The position numbers were made by a program, and so were the translations under genes. A DNA stretch of 38,933 nucleotides from an uncultured Lewinella sp. GTDB taxonomy: Bacteria > Bacteroidota > Bacteroidia > Chitinophagales > Saprospiraceae. A model generated the notes under the pieces. It ran no database searches. It had not been told where the DNA came from and was given only the letters and a program-made list of their open reading frames with translations. The stretch lies in the NCBI GenBank assembly GCA_913057785.1, contig CAJXPD010000076.1:1-38933 (forward strand), given 5' to 3'. Of this stretch, positions 21,477-30,763 are shown piece after piece; the stretch's first letter is position 1, and every line of letters starts with the position of its first letter.

Positions 21477-22874
21477 TTATATCGGATGTCCGACTAGGGT
21501 TTGCATGTAGGCCTCTTGTTCCGCCTCTCGATAAAACAAATTCATCGTCTCAAATGGGATAATGCGACCATCTTTATGAACAATGTGCACACAACTTTTC
21601 TTGATCGCTCTCACATCGAAGTTATAGGCATCCATGAAATTCATGATGATGATCCTAAACAGATTGTTATAAGCTAATCCAGGAGCTTTCACATGTGGTA
21701 AACAACACATCAACTCATACATATCTCCCTCAATAGCGTCGACAGAATGGGCCGTACTGAAAACCTTCAGTACTTGTTCATGTAGTCCCTGATCTTGTTC
21801 GTATACGATGGTATTTCGAGAATTATTCAGCAGCTGATCTGGGTCCAGGTATCTAGTTAAAGGATGTACTTGTCCATCGATCTTCAGGGCATAAGCCATA
21901 GTTAAGGCGTCTGGATTACAGGGTACAGGAAGTAAGTCATTGGATGAAAATATTCCTGTTTGTTCCAAGATTGCGGTCCGTACCTCTGTTGGGGTTAAGC
22001 GGTCTGTCCGTGGATCAAAGTTATCCACGCGGCCAGCAATCTGGGTAGGTTGGAAGGTTACTCCCCGAACGCAAGGCTGTTGTAAGGCAAAATCAATAAT
22101 CTTACCAATCTCATCGTCATTCAGTCCCTTCTGCAAGGTGACCACTAAGGTGGTGGATAAATTATACTTATTTAGATGTTCCAAGGCCTTCAAGCGAGTA
22201 TCCAACAGATTTTCTCCCCGGAGGCTTTCCAACGCTTCGGGTTTAAAGGAATCAAATTGCAGGTAAATCTCAAAATCGGGCATATAGCTGGCTAAGCGTT
22301 CTACAAAACCGATATCTTTAGCTATCCTGATCCCATTGGTGTTAACCATCAGATGCCTAATCGGACGAGCTTTTGCCAAATCCAGAATCTCAAAAAATTG
22401 CGGATGAACGGTGGGCTCACCGCCGCTAATCTGGACGACATCAGGCTCTCCCTCATTTCGCACAATGATATCCAGCATTTCCTCGATTTCAGCTAAAGTA
22501 CGGTGGCGTCCATGCGTTGGTGAGGAGGACGCATAACAGGTCGGGCAGCTTAAATTGCAGCGGTCCGTCACCTCGATCAAAGTGAGACAGGAATGCTGTT
22601 CGTGGTCCGTACAGAGGCCACAGTCATAAGGGCATCCATGATGAGTTTTAGTATTGAAACGTAAAGGATACTCTGAGGGTTTGTTGTAGTTTCTAATATT
22701 CTTGTAGTATTCTACATCGGTGGCGATCAAGACCTTTTCACGGCCATGTTCTGGGCACCGTTTTAGCATATAGACCTTGTCATCCTCAAAGACGATTTTA
22801 GCCTCTACTCTTTTTAGGCAGGTAGAACAGAGGCTTAGCGTGAAATCGTAATACACGTATTTACTTTCAGGCAT
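21477..22874 (-). CDS. Radical SAM protein of the MJ0619/Tes-like group
   Basis: 465 aa. N-terminal Cys pair C16-x2-C19 and C40-P-E-H-G look like a zinc/rubredoxin-type knuckle. Then two CxxxCxxC motifs: C81-P-Y-D-C85-G-L-C88 and C106-N-L-S-C110-P-T-C113; the second, followed by ISGGEP (149-154), is the SAM-cleaving [4Fe-4S] site, the first could hold an auxiliary cluster. The C-terminal end FDVRAIKKSCVHIVHKDGRIIPFETMNLFYRE resembles the MJ0619 family, which includes a pterin methyltransferase and the archaeal tetraether lipid synthase Tes, with bacterial homologues proposed for membrane-spanning lipids. Substrate here is unknown. Cotranscribed with a three-TM protein. Oxygen-sensitive clusters fit the low-oxygen theme but no twin boxes precede it. 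Confidence 0.9.
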   Translation of the reverse strand: MPESKYVYYDFTLSLCSTCLKRVEAKIVFEDDKVYMLKRCPEHGREKVLIATDVEYYKNIRNYNKPSEYPLRFNTKTHHGCPYDCGLCTDHEQHSCLTLIEVTDRCNLSCPTCYASSSPTHGRHRTLAEIEEMLDIIVRNEGEPDVVQISGGEPTVHPQFFEILDLAKARPIRHLMVNTNGIRIAKDIGFVERLASYMPDFEIYLQFDSFKPEALESLRGENLLDTRLKALEHLNKYNLSTTLVVTLQKGLNDDEIGKIIDFALQQPCVRGVTFQPTQIAGRVDNFDPRTDRLTPTEVRTAILEQTGIFSSNDLLPVPCNPDALTMAYALKIDGQVHPLTRYLDPDQLLNNSRNTIVYEQDQGLHEQVLKVFSTAHSVDAIEGDMYELMCCLPHVKAPGLAYNNLFRIIIMNFMDAYNFDVRAIKKSCVHIVHKDGRIIPFETMNLFYREAEQEAYMQTLVGHPI

Positions 22875-22938
22875 AGGTGTTGCTTCATTTGGTTGTTATC
22901 TGGTAGGTAAGATAAATCTTATCGCGGACAATTTCATG

Positions 22939-22969
22939 TTTGAAAAACAAACTTTTTGTTTTATATTTG
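22939..22969 (+). promoter_or_regulatory. Consensus promoter of the glucosaminidase-like gene
   Basis: TTTG (22939-22942), 19 bp, TATATTTG (22962-22969): an exact Bacteroidota vegetative promoter, with start of transcription near 22973 and a 30-nt A/T-rich leader. The GTTTG-AAAAA-CAAAC inverted repeat (22938-22952) overlaps the -33 and could be an operator. This standard promoter contrasts with the twin-box promoters, which all lack the -33. Confidence 0.75.
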
Positions 22970-23002
22970 TAAATAAATAAACTTTTAAAACAAATTTATG
23001 CC

Positions 23003-23782
23003 ATGCAAAGCTTTCCAATACCCACACAACAAGTTATCATCTATCTAAGAAAAAACTGGTTCAAGATTAGTTTAGGCATTTTATTGTTGTTCTTGGTATT
23101 GAAGAAAGACTTCAGCTTTCAAATAAATCTAAAGGCCCCGGTTGAACAAGAGATTCCCGTAGAAGAACAGCGCCGGTATCTGCCGAAAGCCGAAAAACCT
23201 GAGAAGAGAGAAACCTTTACTGATAAAGTTGGGGTGGAAGATCTTAGCTTGGAGCATCCACCAATAGAAGAGTCTTTTGACATCTCCCCTTTTGCTCACC
23301 TGGGCTCCAGTAGCAATACCCTTGAAAATCAGCTAAAGCGGATCGATATCGAGCTTGTCAAGAAATACATCAAGCGATTTGCCCATGTAGCTGAAAATGA
23401 GCAAATTAAGTTTAAAATACCCGCCTCTATTACCCTAGCCAATGCCTTGCTGCAAAGTCAAGCAGGTCAACACCCAATGGCACAAAGCAATAACAACAAT
23501 TTTGGGCTCTTGTGTACTAAGGACTGGATTGGGGGGACCATTGAACATGAAGGACAGTGTTTTCGAGATTATGAAAATGCCTGGACGAGTTTCCGAGATC
23601 ATTCACTCTTCTTGACCACGGGTTCCAACAATTCCCTCCAGCAAATTGGTGAAGAAAACTATAAAGGTTGGGCAAAGGCCTTAGAGAAAATCAACTTTGC
23701 AGGGCAGAAAAATATTGCCAATCAGATTATCCATACCATCGAAAAATATCAACTCTATAGATTCGATTCTGCACTCGAATAA
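23003..23782 (+). CDS. Membrane-anchored glucosaminidase-fold protein, catalytic Glu replaced by Gln
   Basis: 259 aa: short cytoplasmic N terminus, one TM (about 18-36), a charged Pro/Glu-rich linker (42-100) and a GH73-type glucosaminidase domain (about 115-255). The domain pattern PASITLANALLQSQAGQHPMAQSNNNNFGLLC is clear, but GH73 enzymes have Glu in 'ALLESxxG'; here it is Gln151. Peptidoglycan cleavage may therefore be lost and the protein could act as a peptidoglycan-binding or scaffold factor. Two Cys (GLLC, GQC) are typical of Bacteroidota homologues. Single gene with its own consensus promoter, divergent from the radical SAM operon. Confidence 0.85.
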   Translation: MQSFPIPTQQVIIYLRKNWFKISLGILLLFLVLKKDFSFQINLKAPVEQEIPVEEQRRYLPKAEKPEKRETFTDKVGVEDLSLEHPPIEESFDISPFAHLGSSSNTLENQLKRIDIELVKKYIKRFAHVAENEQIKFKIPASITLANALLQSQAGQHPMAQSNNNNFGLLCTKDWIGGTIEHEGQCFRDYENAWTSFRDHSLFLTTGSNNSLQQIGEENYKGWAKALEKINFAGQKNIANQIIHTIEKYQLYRFDSALE

Positions 23783-24231
23783 ATTTCTTTCAAAATTATT
23801 GTTGGTTTTCGCATTGTTAAGCTAAGTTTTTATATATTTCGAGCATAGGAATGTATAGCTACTAGGTAGTTATCCCTGTGTCGGACATAACTTTCCTGAT
23901 CAGGTCCCTGAGTTGATTTATCACACATTTTATAGATTGATTTTAGCGCGGGGAATAGCCTAATTTTCCTTTCAGCTGAGTTGGATCGTATCCGAGACCC
24001 TGAGTAAATCAAATTTTTGGTTTAGTCTCGACCGGATATTGAATACAGGTACAAGCTGAGTAGGTGGAGAAAATGCAACTGAATCGTATTGCAAGACACT
24101 TCTTTTAAAAAAGTCCTTGCAGATGGGCTACTAGGGACAGTCTTTCGGATCTCGCCTCAGATTCCGGGACTTTCTAGGAGAATAAAAACAAAAACTAGTT
24201 CAATTTTCAAATAGGACAGAAATCAAGCGGT
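23783..24231. other. 449-bp leader/gap before glgA, no gene
   Basis: No credible coding frame; a 60-codon minus frame (23830-24012) is basic, low in hydrophobics and without homology I recognise. A stem TGCAA...ACTT / AAGT...TTGCA lies at about 24092-24122, with a loop rich in T and A. The length suggests a glgA promoter region with a leader transcript. Confidence 0.5.
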
Positions 24232-25683
24232 ATGGAAATATTACACATCAGTGCCGAATGCTACCCGGCAGCTAAAGCCGGTGGATTAGGTGATGTGGCG
24301 GGCGCCTTGCCCAAGTATCTCAACAAGATTGGCACCTCAGCCGGTGTAATCATTCCCAAGTATGGCACTAAGTGGATCAATCAACAAGAATTCATCCCCG
24401 TTTTTAAGGGAGCGGTCAGAATTCACAATGAGCATGTCCCATTTGCCATTGAACGTGAAAAGACCGACCAGCTCGGCTTTCCTCTATTCGTCGCCAATAT
24501 CCCTGGTAAGTTTGATCGCCCGGGCGTGTATATGGATGAAGCAGGACGTCCCTATGGGGATGAGCTCTCCCGAGCCCTAGCCTTTCAGCAAGCCGTCTTG
24601 CACTGGATTCAGTCCGCGCCTGGCAAACCGAAGCTGTTACATTGTCACGATCATCATACGGCCTTGATCCCATTTATGATCAAGTATTGCCCGGAATATC
24701 AATCACTTAGTGGAATCCCCACAGCCTTTACCATACACAATGGTGAATATCACGGAAGTTTCGGTTGGGATAAGCTTTATTTACTCCCCTTCTTTGAGGC
24801 TGGAGCTCGTGGAATTTTGGACTGGAATAATTCTATTAATCCTTTGGCGGTGGCCATCAAATGTGCGTGGAGGGTCACTACGGTTTCGCCATCCTACCTT
24901 GATGAACTAAAGCAGTCCTCTAACGGCTTGGAGCATCTAATTTCTCACGAGCAGCATAAATCAATTGGCATCCTGAACGGTATTGATAGCCAGGTTTGGG
25001 ACCCTCGAACCGATCCTTACATCGACGTGCACCTGCAGGATGATATGGCCGCCTTTAAGCAAGCCAATAAGCAAATCCTAGGACAGCATTTTCGTATTGA
25101 TCTGCAGACGCCAATTGTCACTTTTATCGGTAGACTGGTTAGAGAAAAAGGAGCGGATTTGATCCCAGATCTCGTCAGAAGGGTCCTGCATAGTGGTATT
25201 GGTGTTTCTTTCATTGTATTAGGCACAGGGGAGCAATACTTACACGACGCGCTTGGACAGCTAACGCACGAATTCCCAGGGCGCTTTGACGTTGCCCTCC
25301 GCTATGACGAAAAACTGGCTCATCAACTGTATGCAGGTTCAGACTACCTATTCATGCCATCTCGGGTTGAGCCATGTGGGTTAAACCAGATGTATGCTAT
25401 GCGGTACGGGACCTTGCCCATTGTTAGATCAGTGGGGGGATTGCGAGATACCGTTCCAGATGTAGGGGAACCGGATGGTAGTGGAAGAGGCTTTAGATTT
25501 GATCATTTTTCCTTGGATGACGCTCAATTGGCCTTGTACCGTGCCAATGAATTTTTCTACCAGCAGCAACAATTTACTGAGGTACGCGAAAAGATTAGTC
25601 ATGTTGATTTTTCTTGGGAGAAATCAGCAGCAGCATATAACAATATCTACCAACAAATGACAGCAACAGCCTATACTGGCTAA
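24232..25683 (+). CDS. glgA: Glycogen synthase
   Basis: 483 aa GT5 glycogen/starch synthase that adds glucose from ADP-glucose (or UDP-glucose) to alpha-1,4-glucan. N-terminal MEILHISAECYPAAKAGGLGDVAGALPKYL contains the K15-A-G-G-L-G sugar-nucleotide loop (usually K-T/V-G-G-L); HCHDHHTALIP and the C-terminal GT-B half with RLVREKGADLIPD, EPCGLNQMYAMRYGTLPIVRSVGGLRDTV are intact. Length fits the family. glgC follows after 19 nt, so the operon makes ADP-glucose and polymerises it. Glycogen storage is usually favoured when carbon exceeds energy demand. Confidence 0.97.
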   Translation: MEILHISAECYPAAKAGGLGDVAGALPKYLNKIGTSAGVIIPKYGTKWINQQEFIPVFKGAVRIHNEHVPFAIEREKTDQLGFPLFVANIPGKFDRPGVYMDEAGRPYGDELSRALAFQQAVLHWIQSAPGKPKLLHCHDHHTALIPFMIKYCPEYQSLSGIPTAFTIHNGEYHGSFGWDKLYLLPFFEAGARGILDWNNSINPLAVAIKCAWRVTTVSPSYLDELKQSSNGLEHLISHEQHKSIGILNGIDSQVWDPRTDPYIDVHLQDDMAAFKQANKQILGQHFRIDLQTPIVTFIGRLVREKGADLIPDLVRRVLHSGIGVSFIVLGTGEQYLHDALGQLTHEFPGRFDVALRYDEKLAHQLYAGSDYLFMPSRVEPCGLNQMYAMRYGTLPIVRSVGGLRDTVPDVGEPDGSGRGFRFDHFSLDDAQLALYRANEFFYQQQQFTEVREKISHVDFSWEKSAAAYNNIYQQMTATAYTG

Positions 25684-25702
25684 ACAAAAAAAGTTATACG
25701 TT

Positions 25703-26986
25703 ATGATCAAGATGGTTTCTCTTATTTTAGGAGGGGGCTCCGGTTCCCGACTGTACCCTTTGACAAGTCAAAGATCAAAGCCCGCTGTTCCAGTAGGAGG
25801 AAAGTACCGACTCATAGACATCCCGATTTCGAATTGTCTGAATTCGGGAGTTAAGCGCATGTTTGTCCTTACTCAATTCAATTCAGCTTCGCTCAATAAG
25901 CACATCAAGAATACGTTCAACTTTGATATGTTTAGCCACGGCTTCGTAGACATTTTGGCGGCTGAACAGACGCCCACTAGTGACAAGTGGTTCCAGGGCA
26001 CGGCGGATGCAGTTCGGCAAAGTATGCACCATCTTAATAATCATGATCATGACTACGTATTGATCCTTTCTGGTGATCAGTTGTATCAAATGAACTTTGA
26101 GGATCTAGCAAAATATCATATCAAGCAAAAGGCAGATCTAACAATTGCCACTATTCCTGTGATTGATCGCGATGCTCCGGGCTTTGGTATCATGAAAGTG
26201 AACGAGAAAGGGTTCATCGAGAACTTTGTAGAAAAACCACCATTGGAGACATTGGGAGAATGGCAATCTGCTGTTCCTGAAGCATATGCCAAGGACGGTA
26301 AACTATATTTAGCTTCAATGGGTATTTACTTATTCAAGCGCAAGTTCTTGAAGAAGTTGTTTGATGATAATCCAGAAGCAACTGACTTTGGTAAGGAAAT
26401 TATACCACATGCGATTGAGCAAGGATACAAGGTAGCCAGTTATTCGTTTGACGATTATTGGACGGATATTGGAACCATTCGTTCCTTCTTCGAAGCAAAT
26501 ATTGCCTTGACCGATGATATTCCAAAGTTCGACCTGTTTAACAGTACCAAGCAAATCTATACCCGTCCTCGTTTATTGGGACCTTCAAAGATATTTGGTA
26601 CTTGGTTTAACAAATCGGTGATCGCAGAAGGATGTATTATCCTAGCGAAGAAAATGGAAAGATGCATCGTTGGTATTCGATCTAGAATAGGTGAAGGAAC
26701 GGAAATTTCCAATGCCATTGTAATGGGTAACGATCGATACGAGTCCTTAGATGAGATTGAAGCCAATGCAACCCGCAAGCGACCGAATCTTGGGATAGGA
26801 AACAACTGTCACATTAGAAATGCGATCATTGACAAAGATGTGCGTATGGGGAATAATGTGAGTATCCACGGTAGCGTTGCTCTTCAGGATGTGGAGGAAC
26901 CAACCCATTGTATCCGCGATGGTATCATCGTAATTAAAAAAGGTGCCGTCCTTCCGGATGGCATGAAAATAGGATTAGGCGCTTAA
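25703..26986 (+). CDS. glgC: Glucose-1-phosphate adenylyltransferase
   Basis: 427 aa ADP-glucose pyrophosphorylase, the committed step of glycogen synthesis. N-terminal nucleotidyltransferase domain with LILGGGSGSRLYPLTSQRSKPAVPVGGKYRLIDIPISNCLNSG, FQGTADAVRQ, LSGDQLYQMNF and PGFGIMKVNEKGFIENFVEKP; C-terminal left-handed beta-helix (about 300-427; VIAEGCIILAKKMERCIVGIRSRIGEGTEI). The length and KYRLIDIPISNCLNSG wording resemble the plant/cyanobacterial type. ATG 25703 used; ATG 25712 (MVSLILGGG) is possible. Ends before a strong bidirectional terminator. Confidence 0.97.
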   Translation: MIKMVSLILGGGSGSRLYPLTSQRSKPAVPVGGKYRLIDIPISNCLNSGVKRMFVLTQFNSASLNKHIKNTFNFDMFSHGFVDILAAEQTPTSDKWFQGTADAVRQSMHHLNNHDHDYVLILSGDQLYQMNFEDLAKYHIKQKADLTIATIPVIDRDAPGFGIMKVNEKGFIENFVEKPPLETLGEWQSAVPEAYAKDGKLYLASMGIYLFKRKFLKKLFDDNPEATDFGKEIIPHAIEQGYKVASYSFDDYWTDIGTIRSFFEANIALTDDIPKFDLFNSTKQIYTRPRLLGPSKIFGTWFNKSVIAEGCIILAKKMERCIVGIRSRIGEGTEISNAIVMGNDRYESLDEIEANATRKRPNLGIGNNCHIRNAIIDKDVRMGNNVSIHGSVALQDVEEPTHCIRDGIIVIKKGAVLPDGMKIGLGA

Positions 26987-27005
26987 AACACCAGATCCAC
27001 TGCAT

Positions 27006-27055
27006 AAAAATAGCCGCACATGCTAACAAAGCTGATGTGCGGCTATTTTATTTTT
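27006..27055. terminator. Bidirectional terminator after glgC
   Basis: AAAATAGCCGCACAT pairs with ATGTGCGGCTATTTT over a 13-nt loop, flanked by A5 and T5 runs. It lies between convergent glgC (stop 26986) and the TonB-C protein gene (stop 27091), and should stop both. Confidence 0.93.
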
Positions 27056-27090
27056 GTAGTCAATCTCACCGGAGAATGTGGCGCCTAGTC

Positions 27091-28203
27091 TTAGTTCCCA
27101 GTTTCCTCCCCAGTTGAGATCGCCGATCTATTGCAGATCAAATTAAGAACATTATCATACCACCTGATCAAAGCAATCCGCCGAGCTGTAGATATATCGG
27201 AACAGGCTTCATCAAAGCTGCTCATATCTAGATAGGCTTGTCCGCGAGCCAACAGAAAATTAGCATCTTCGGGGAACAACTCTATTGCTTCACTCATCAA
27301 AGCAATCCCCTCTTCCTTTTTGCCATCATTATACAGTTTGGCGCCCTCATTAACCTTGTCAGTTGCTTCCTTGTATTGATCTACAATCATCTTACAGGCA
27401 GCATCTTCTGGTGCAAAATTCATTGTAATATCAAAGGCAGCAGGAACGTTCCTCCCTTCGAACACGGCTGGCTTCCACTTTCCTAGTGTGGAAGTCGCTG
27501 CGTCGATGGATTCGTACCAAAAATCAAATCCAAGATCATTGAAGTCGGTGACATCCAGAATTCTCACATCTCCATTGGGCTGGATCAGCACCTGGACCTG
27601 GATATTCCCTATACTACAACTATCGTTACCACTAGGAGGGTATTCTAGCCGCTCCGCCAGATAAATGTTCAATTGATCCAGACCGCCTTCATAATCCAAA
27701 GGCGTGTCAAAACGAGTATACACCGTATCTGTACCTACCATAGAGTATGGAGGAAGCTCCTCCAACTTGAATTTGATGGGTAAAGTAAAATAGGATCGGA
27801 CCGCTTTGCCCTCATTTATACCTGGCTTCCACTTAGCGCCAACCTCGTTGATCAAATTTACAACGCGGATCACTTCCGGTCCACAGCCATCTCCAATATC
27901 TCTCATCACTTCAGGAGAAGATATCGTGCTGTCAGGCTCTACTACAAACCGAACCACCACGGTCCCTTCCACATTGTTGTTGATAGCCTCCTGTGGATAG
28001 CGAATATTACTATATACAAAGTTGAGTAGATTAGCATTTGCGCATTGCTCAATGAATGCTTTGGTGGTATCTAATTGCTCACAACCAGGAAAGCGTGCAG
28101 CCTCCTGAACCGTCAGATAAATCATGGTATCCTGCTCTTGGCCGAATGCATTAACAGTACCAAATAAGGAGACCAAAAAGAATAAGGTAATAATTTGCCT
28201 CAT
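27091..28203 (-). CDS. Periplasmic protein with two TonB C-terminal-like domains and TPRs
   Basis: 370 aa with a signal peptide (about 1-21, FGTVNAFGQ). TonB-C-like domain 1 at about 35-150 (FPGCEQLDTT...ANLLNFVYSNIRYPQEAINNNVEGTVVVRFVVEPDSTISSPEVMRDIGDGCGPEVIRVV); domain 2 about 170-270 (YEGGLDQLNIYLAERLEYPPSGNDSCSIGNIQVQVLIQPNGDVRILDV); C-terminal helical repeat (about 285-350; YNDGKKEEGIALMSEAIELFPEDANFLLARGQAYLDMSSFDEACSDISTARRI), a TPR pair. Such stand-alone TonB-C proteins are common in Bacteroidota and of uncertain function; not a full TonB, since it lacks the N-terminal anchor and Pro-rich linker. Confidence 0.88.
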   Translation of the reverse strand: MRQIITLFFLVSLFGTVNAFGQEQDTMIYLTVQEAARFPGCEQLDTTKAFIEQCANANLLNFVYSNIRYPQEAINNNVEGTVVVRFVVEPDSTISSPEVMRDIGDGCGPEVIRVVNLINEVGAKWKPGINEGKAVRSYFTLPIKFKLEELPPYSMVGTDTVYTRFDTPLDYEGGLDQLNIYLAERLEYPPSGNDSCSIGNIQVQVLIQPNGDVRILDVTDFNDLGFDFWYESIDAATSTLGKWKPAVFEGRNVPAAFDITMNFAPEDAACKMIVDQYKEATDKVNEGAKLYNDGKKEEGIALMSEAIELFPEDANFLLARGQAYLDMSSFDEACSDISTARRIALIRWYDNVLNLICNRSAISTGEETGN

Positions 28204-28477
28204 GAACCAAAGATCTTTAAAAAATGTCGAGTTCCAAGCCGAACTTACAACTTCAACATTGGGTTGTCGTGAATGATCGTTTTAGAAACGAATGCCTATG
28301 CTGGAATGCTGCGCTAAAGCATACGATTCAAACGGGCGTAAAGATAGACAAAAAAACGCCCCTATTCTTTCCGTGTTTTTAGTAATGTGTAAGCAACTCG
28401 CCCTGAGTTAGAAATGAGTCAGTGATGTGACATCCGCAGCAATTAGATGATAGAAGATTTGAAATAAGTAAATTAGA

Positions 28478-30553
28478 CTAGATAGAATCATCGGAGGCCT
28501 GTTTTTGCATCTTCAAGGTAAAGGTACTTCCATTAGATTCTTGGCTTTCCACCTCAATATGCCCTCCTAGTCGCATGGCAATCTTCTGAGATAAAGCTAA
28601 GCCCATTCCGGTTCCTTGGTAATTCTCGCGATTGTGCAAGCGTTTGAATAATTCGAAGATTCGAGTATGGTAAGCAGGAGCGATTCCTATTCCGTTATCT
28701 TGAAATCGTAGCCGAATACTGTTACAATCTTGCTTAAAAGTAATGGAGACTTTGGGTCGATTTGAGTCATTGTATTTTAGCCCATTCTCAATCAGGTTCT
28801 TACAAATCAAGAAAAGATGATGATAGTTGGTCAGAATCTTTTCCTTAGGTAGTTTGGCACAATCTACAGTTCCGTTTTTTCGCTCAATTAGACCGGCCAA
28901 ATTATCCTTGACCTCATTCACCAAGGCTCTTAAATCCACTTCCTCCAACTTGAGCGGTTCATCAGCCACTAAAGAATAGGCTAATACGTCCGCGATCAAT
29001 GCATGCAAGTGTGCCGTATTCTTCTTGATATAGGCCATGTATTCCCGCGTCTCATCATTCAAATGATCCTTCAGTCTCCGTTCCAATAGGCTGGTGAAAC
29101 CTGAAATACTGCGCAACGGTTCCTTTAGATCATGGGAAGCAATATAGGCAAAGCTGCGCAGCTCTTGGTTGGATCCTTGTAGTTGCTCATTAATAAGACG
29201 CAGTTCCTCCGTTCTGGCAGCCACGGTCTCCTGTAGCTCCAAACGCGAACGTTTCTGGTTTAAATACATCCGATAACGAAATAGAAAAAGTGCCGCGATC
29301 AATAAGGATAAAGCCCCGAAGGCCAAGGCCAAATAGGTCCGCTGAGTAGCTTTGCTTTCCTCTTGTTCCTTCTGCCTTCGTAGCAACTGATTTTCATTAT
29401 CCTTCTTCACTGCATCGTACTTAGCTACCACCTCAGCCATCTTGGCGGCATTTGCTGCATCCAAGAAACTATCTCTCAACTCCTGATAGTTCCGAAGGTA
29501 TACCAAGGCTTCATTTGGGCGACCTGTTTCTGCTAAGAGCTGAGATTTGAAATCATACAAGTCTTGTCTAAATTCATTTAGCTCGAGTTCTTCCGCTATT
29601 GCAATACCCTGATCACAATACATCATAGCCTTGCCCAAATCCTCTTGCCCGAGATGCACTTCCGTTAGACAAGTTAATATTTCAGCAACTTGCACTAATT
29701 GTTCTGTCTGTTGATAAGAGGCTAGCAATTGCTCAAAAAGGGATTGTGCTCTCTCAAACTGCCTCTGTTGCAAAGCAATTCGTCCTTCAAAATTGATGAT
29801 ACTTAAGAAGGAGGAGGAATCCTTGAATTCTTTGGTCAGTTCTCTAGCATTCTTTAGATGGAAACCAGCCGTTTCCAGTTTATCCATTTCAATATAGGTC
29901 CTAGCGATATTGACAGTAGCCGTAATTGTCATTCCGCTTAGGCTAGCATTTTTGGCCAGATGATAACTATTGTAGAAGAATTGAAGGGCCCTTTCCAGAT
30001 GCCCTTGCATACCGAAAGTAATACCCATATTACTGGAAATCCGCGCCATTGAGAAAGTGTCGGAAAGCACTTCGGCCAATTTTAATCCCTCCTGGTACAC
30101 AATAATCGCCGAGTCCATCTTAAAGGCCAGATTATACAATATGGCCTGATCATTGTAATTGGCAATCAGACATTCAGAATCCCCCTGCTCCCTGCAAATG
30201 GCATATATCTGATCATTTAGCATCCGCGCAGAATCTAATGCCCCCAGCTCATAATAAGCTTTCCATAAGCCAAAGAGTATTTCGCGTTCCAGCTCCCAGC
30301 TGTAGCTATCAAGATAAAGTTCTTGAGCTTCCTGGAAGAATTGAAGGGATTGGTTAAAGTTATTCGCATCTGATGCCGATTCACCCAAGGTGATCAGAAC
30401 TTTAACCTTCTCAGCCCCCTGCGAACTATTAAGAATGGACAAAAGAGAATCCATTTGGGCTCCTAACCACAAGGGAGAAGCACAGCTAAGGACGGTTAGT
30501 AATAACCATCCCCTAATGTTAGTTTGGTCTATTTGTCTAGTTAAATATCGCAA
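28478..30553 (-). CDS. TPR-containing membrane histidine kinase
   Basis: 691 aa. Signal peptide/N-terminal TM (about 15-32), TPR region in the periplasm (about 50-365), TM at 405-427, coiled coil (432-465), HisKA with H474 (SFAYIASHDLKEPLRSISGFTSLLERR, phytochrome-like type), HATPase_c with N586/N590, DNGIGI (619-624) and GTGMGL (647-652). No receiver follows. The start codon is TTG 30553; no upstream in-frame ATG exists before a stop, and AAAGGAG lies 8 nt upstream, so the TTG is supported by a rare clear Shine-Dalgarno. Signal and partner unknown. Confidence 0.9.
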   Translation of the reverse strand: MRYLTRQIDQTNIRGWLLLTVLSCASPLWLGAQMDSLLSILNSSQGAEKVKVLITLGESASDANNFNQSLQFFQEAQELYLDSYSWELEREILFGLWKAYYELGALDSARMLNDQIYAICREQGDSECLIANYNDQAILYNLAFKMDSAIIVYQEGLKLAEVLSDTFSMARISSNMGITFGMQGHLERALQFFYNSYHLAKNASLSGMTITATVNIARTYIEMDKLETAGFHLKNARELTKEFKDSSSFLSIINFEGRIALQQRQFERAQSLFEQLLASYQQTEQLVQVAEILTCLTEVHLGQEDLGKAMMYCDQGIAIAEELELNEFRQDLYDFKSQLLAETGRPNEALVYLRNYQELRDSFLDAANAAKMAEVVAKYDAVKKDNENQLLRRQKEQEESKATQRTYLALAFGALSLLIAALFLFRYRMYLNQKRSRLELQETVAARTEELRLINEQLQGSNQELRSFAYIASHDLKEPLRSISGFTSLLERRLKDHLNDETREYMAYIKKNTAHLHALIADVLAYSLVADEPLKLEEVDLRALVNEVKDNLAGLIERKNGTVDCAKLPKEKILTNYHHLFLICKNLIENGLKYNDSNRPKVSITFKQDCNSIRLRFQDNGIGIAPAYHTRIFELFKRLHNRENYQGTGMGLALSQKIAMRLGGHIEVESQESNGSTFTLKMQKQASDDSI

Positions 30554-30763
30554 GTAGCGCTCCTTTGGTTTACTTCCCGAAGGAAACTCAATTTGGTGTA
30601 TCGATCATTCAGTAAGAAAAAACTTCCTACTAAAAGAGCGTATCTGTGCTAGATCAGCAACGTACTTCCATCATTAATCGCTGATCTCGGCTGGTATTAT
30701 GTTATAAAAATCTAAAATAAGTAAAACTCTGTTAGTTAGTATTCATGCTAGTAAATTAGCTGG

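Noticed and set aside
23830..24012. 60-codon minus-strand gene before glgA
   Set aside because: Random-looking composition, no promoter or partner; the gap reads as a leader region.
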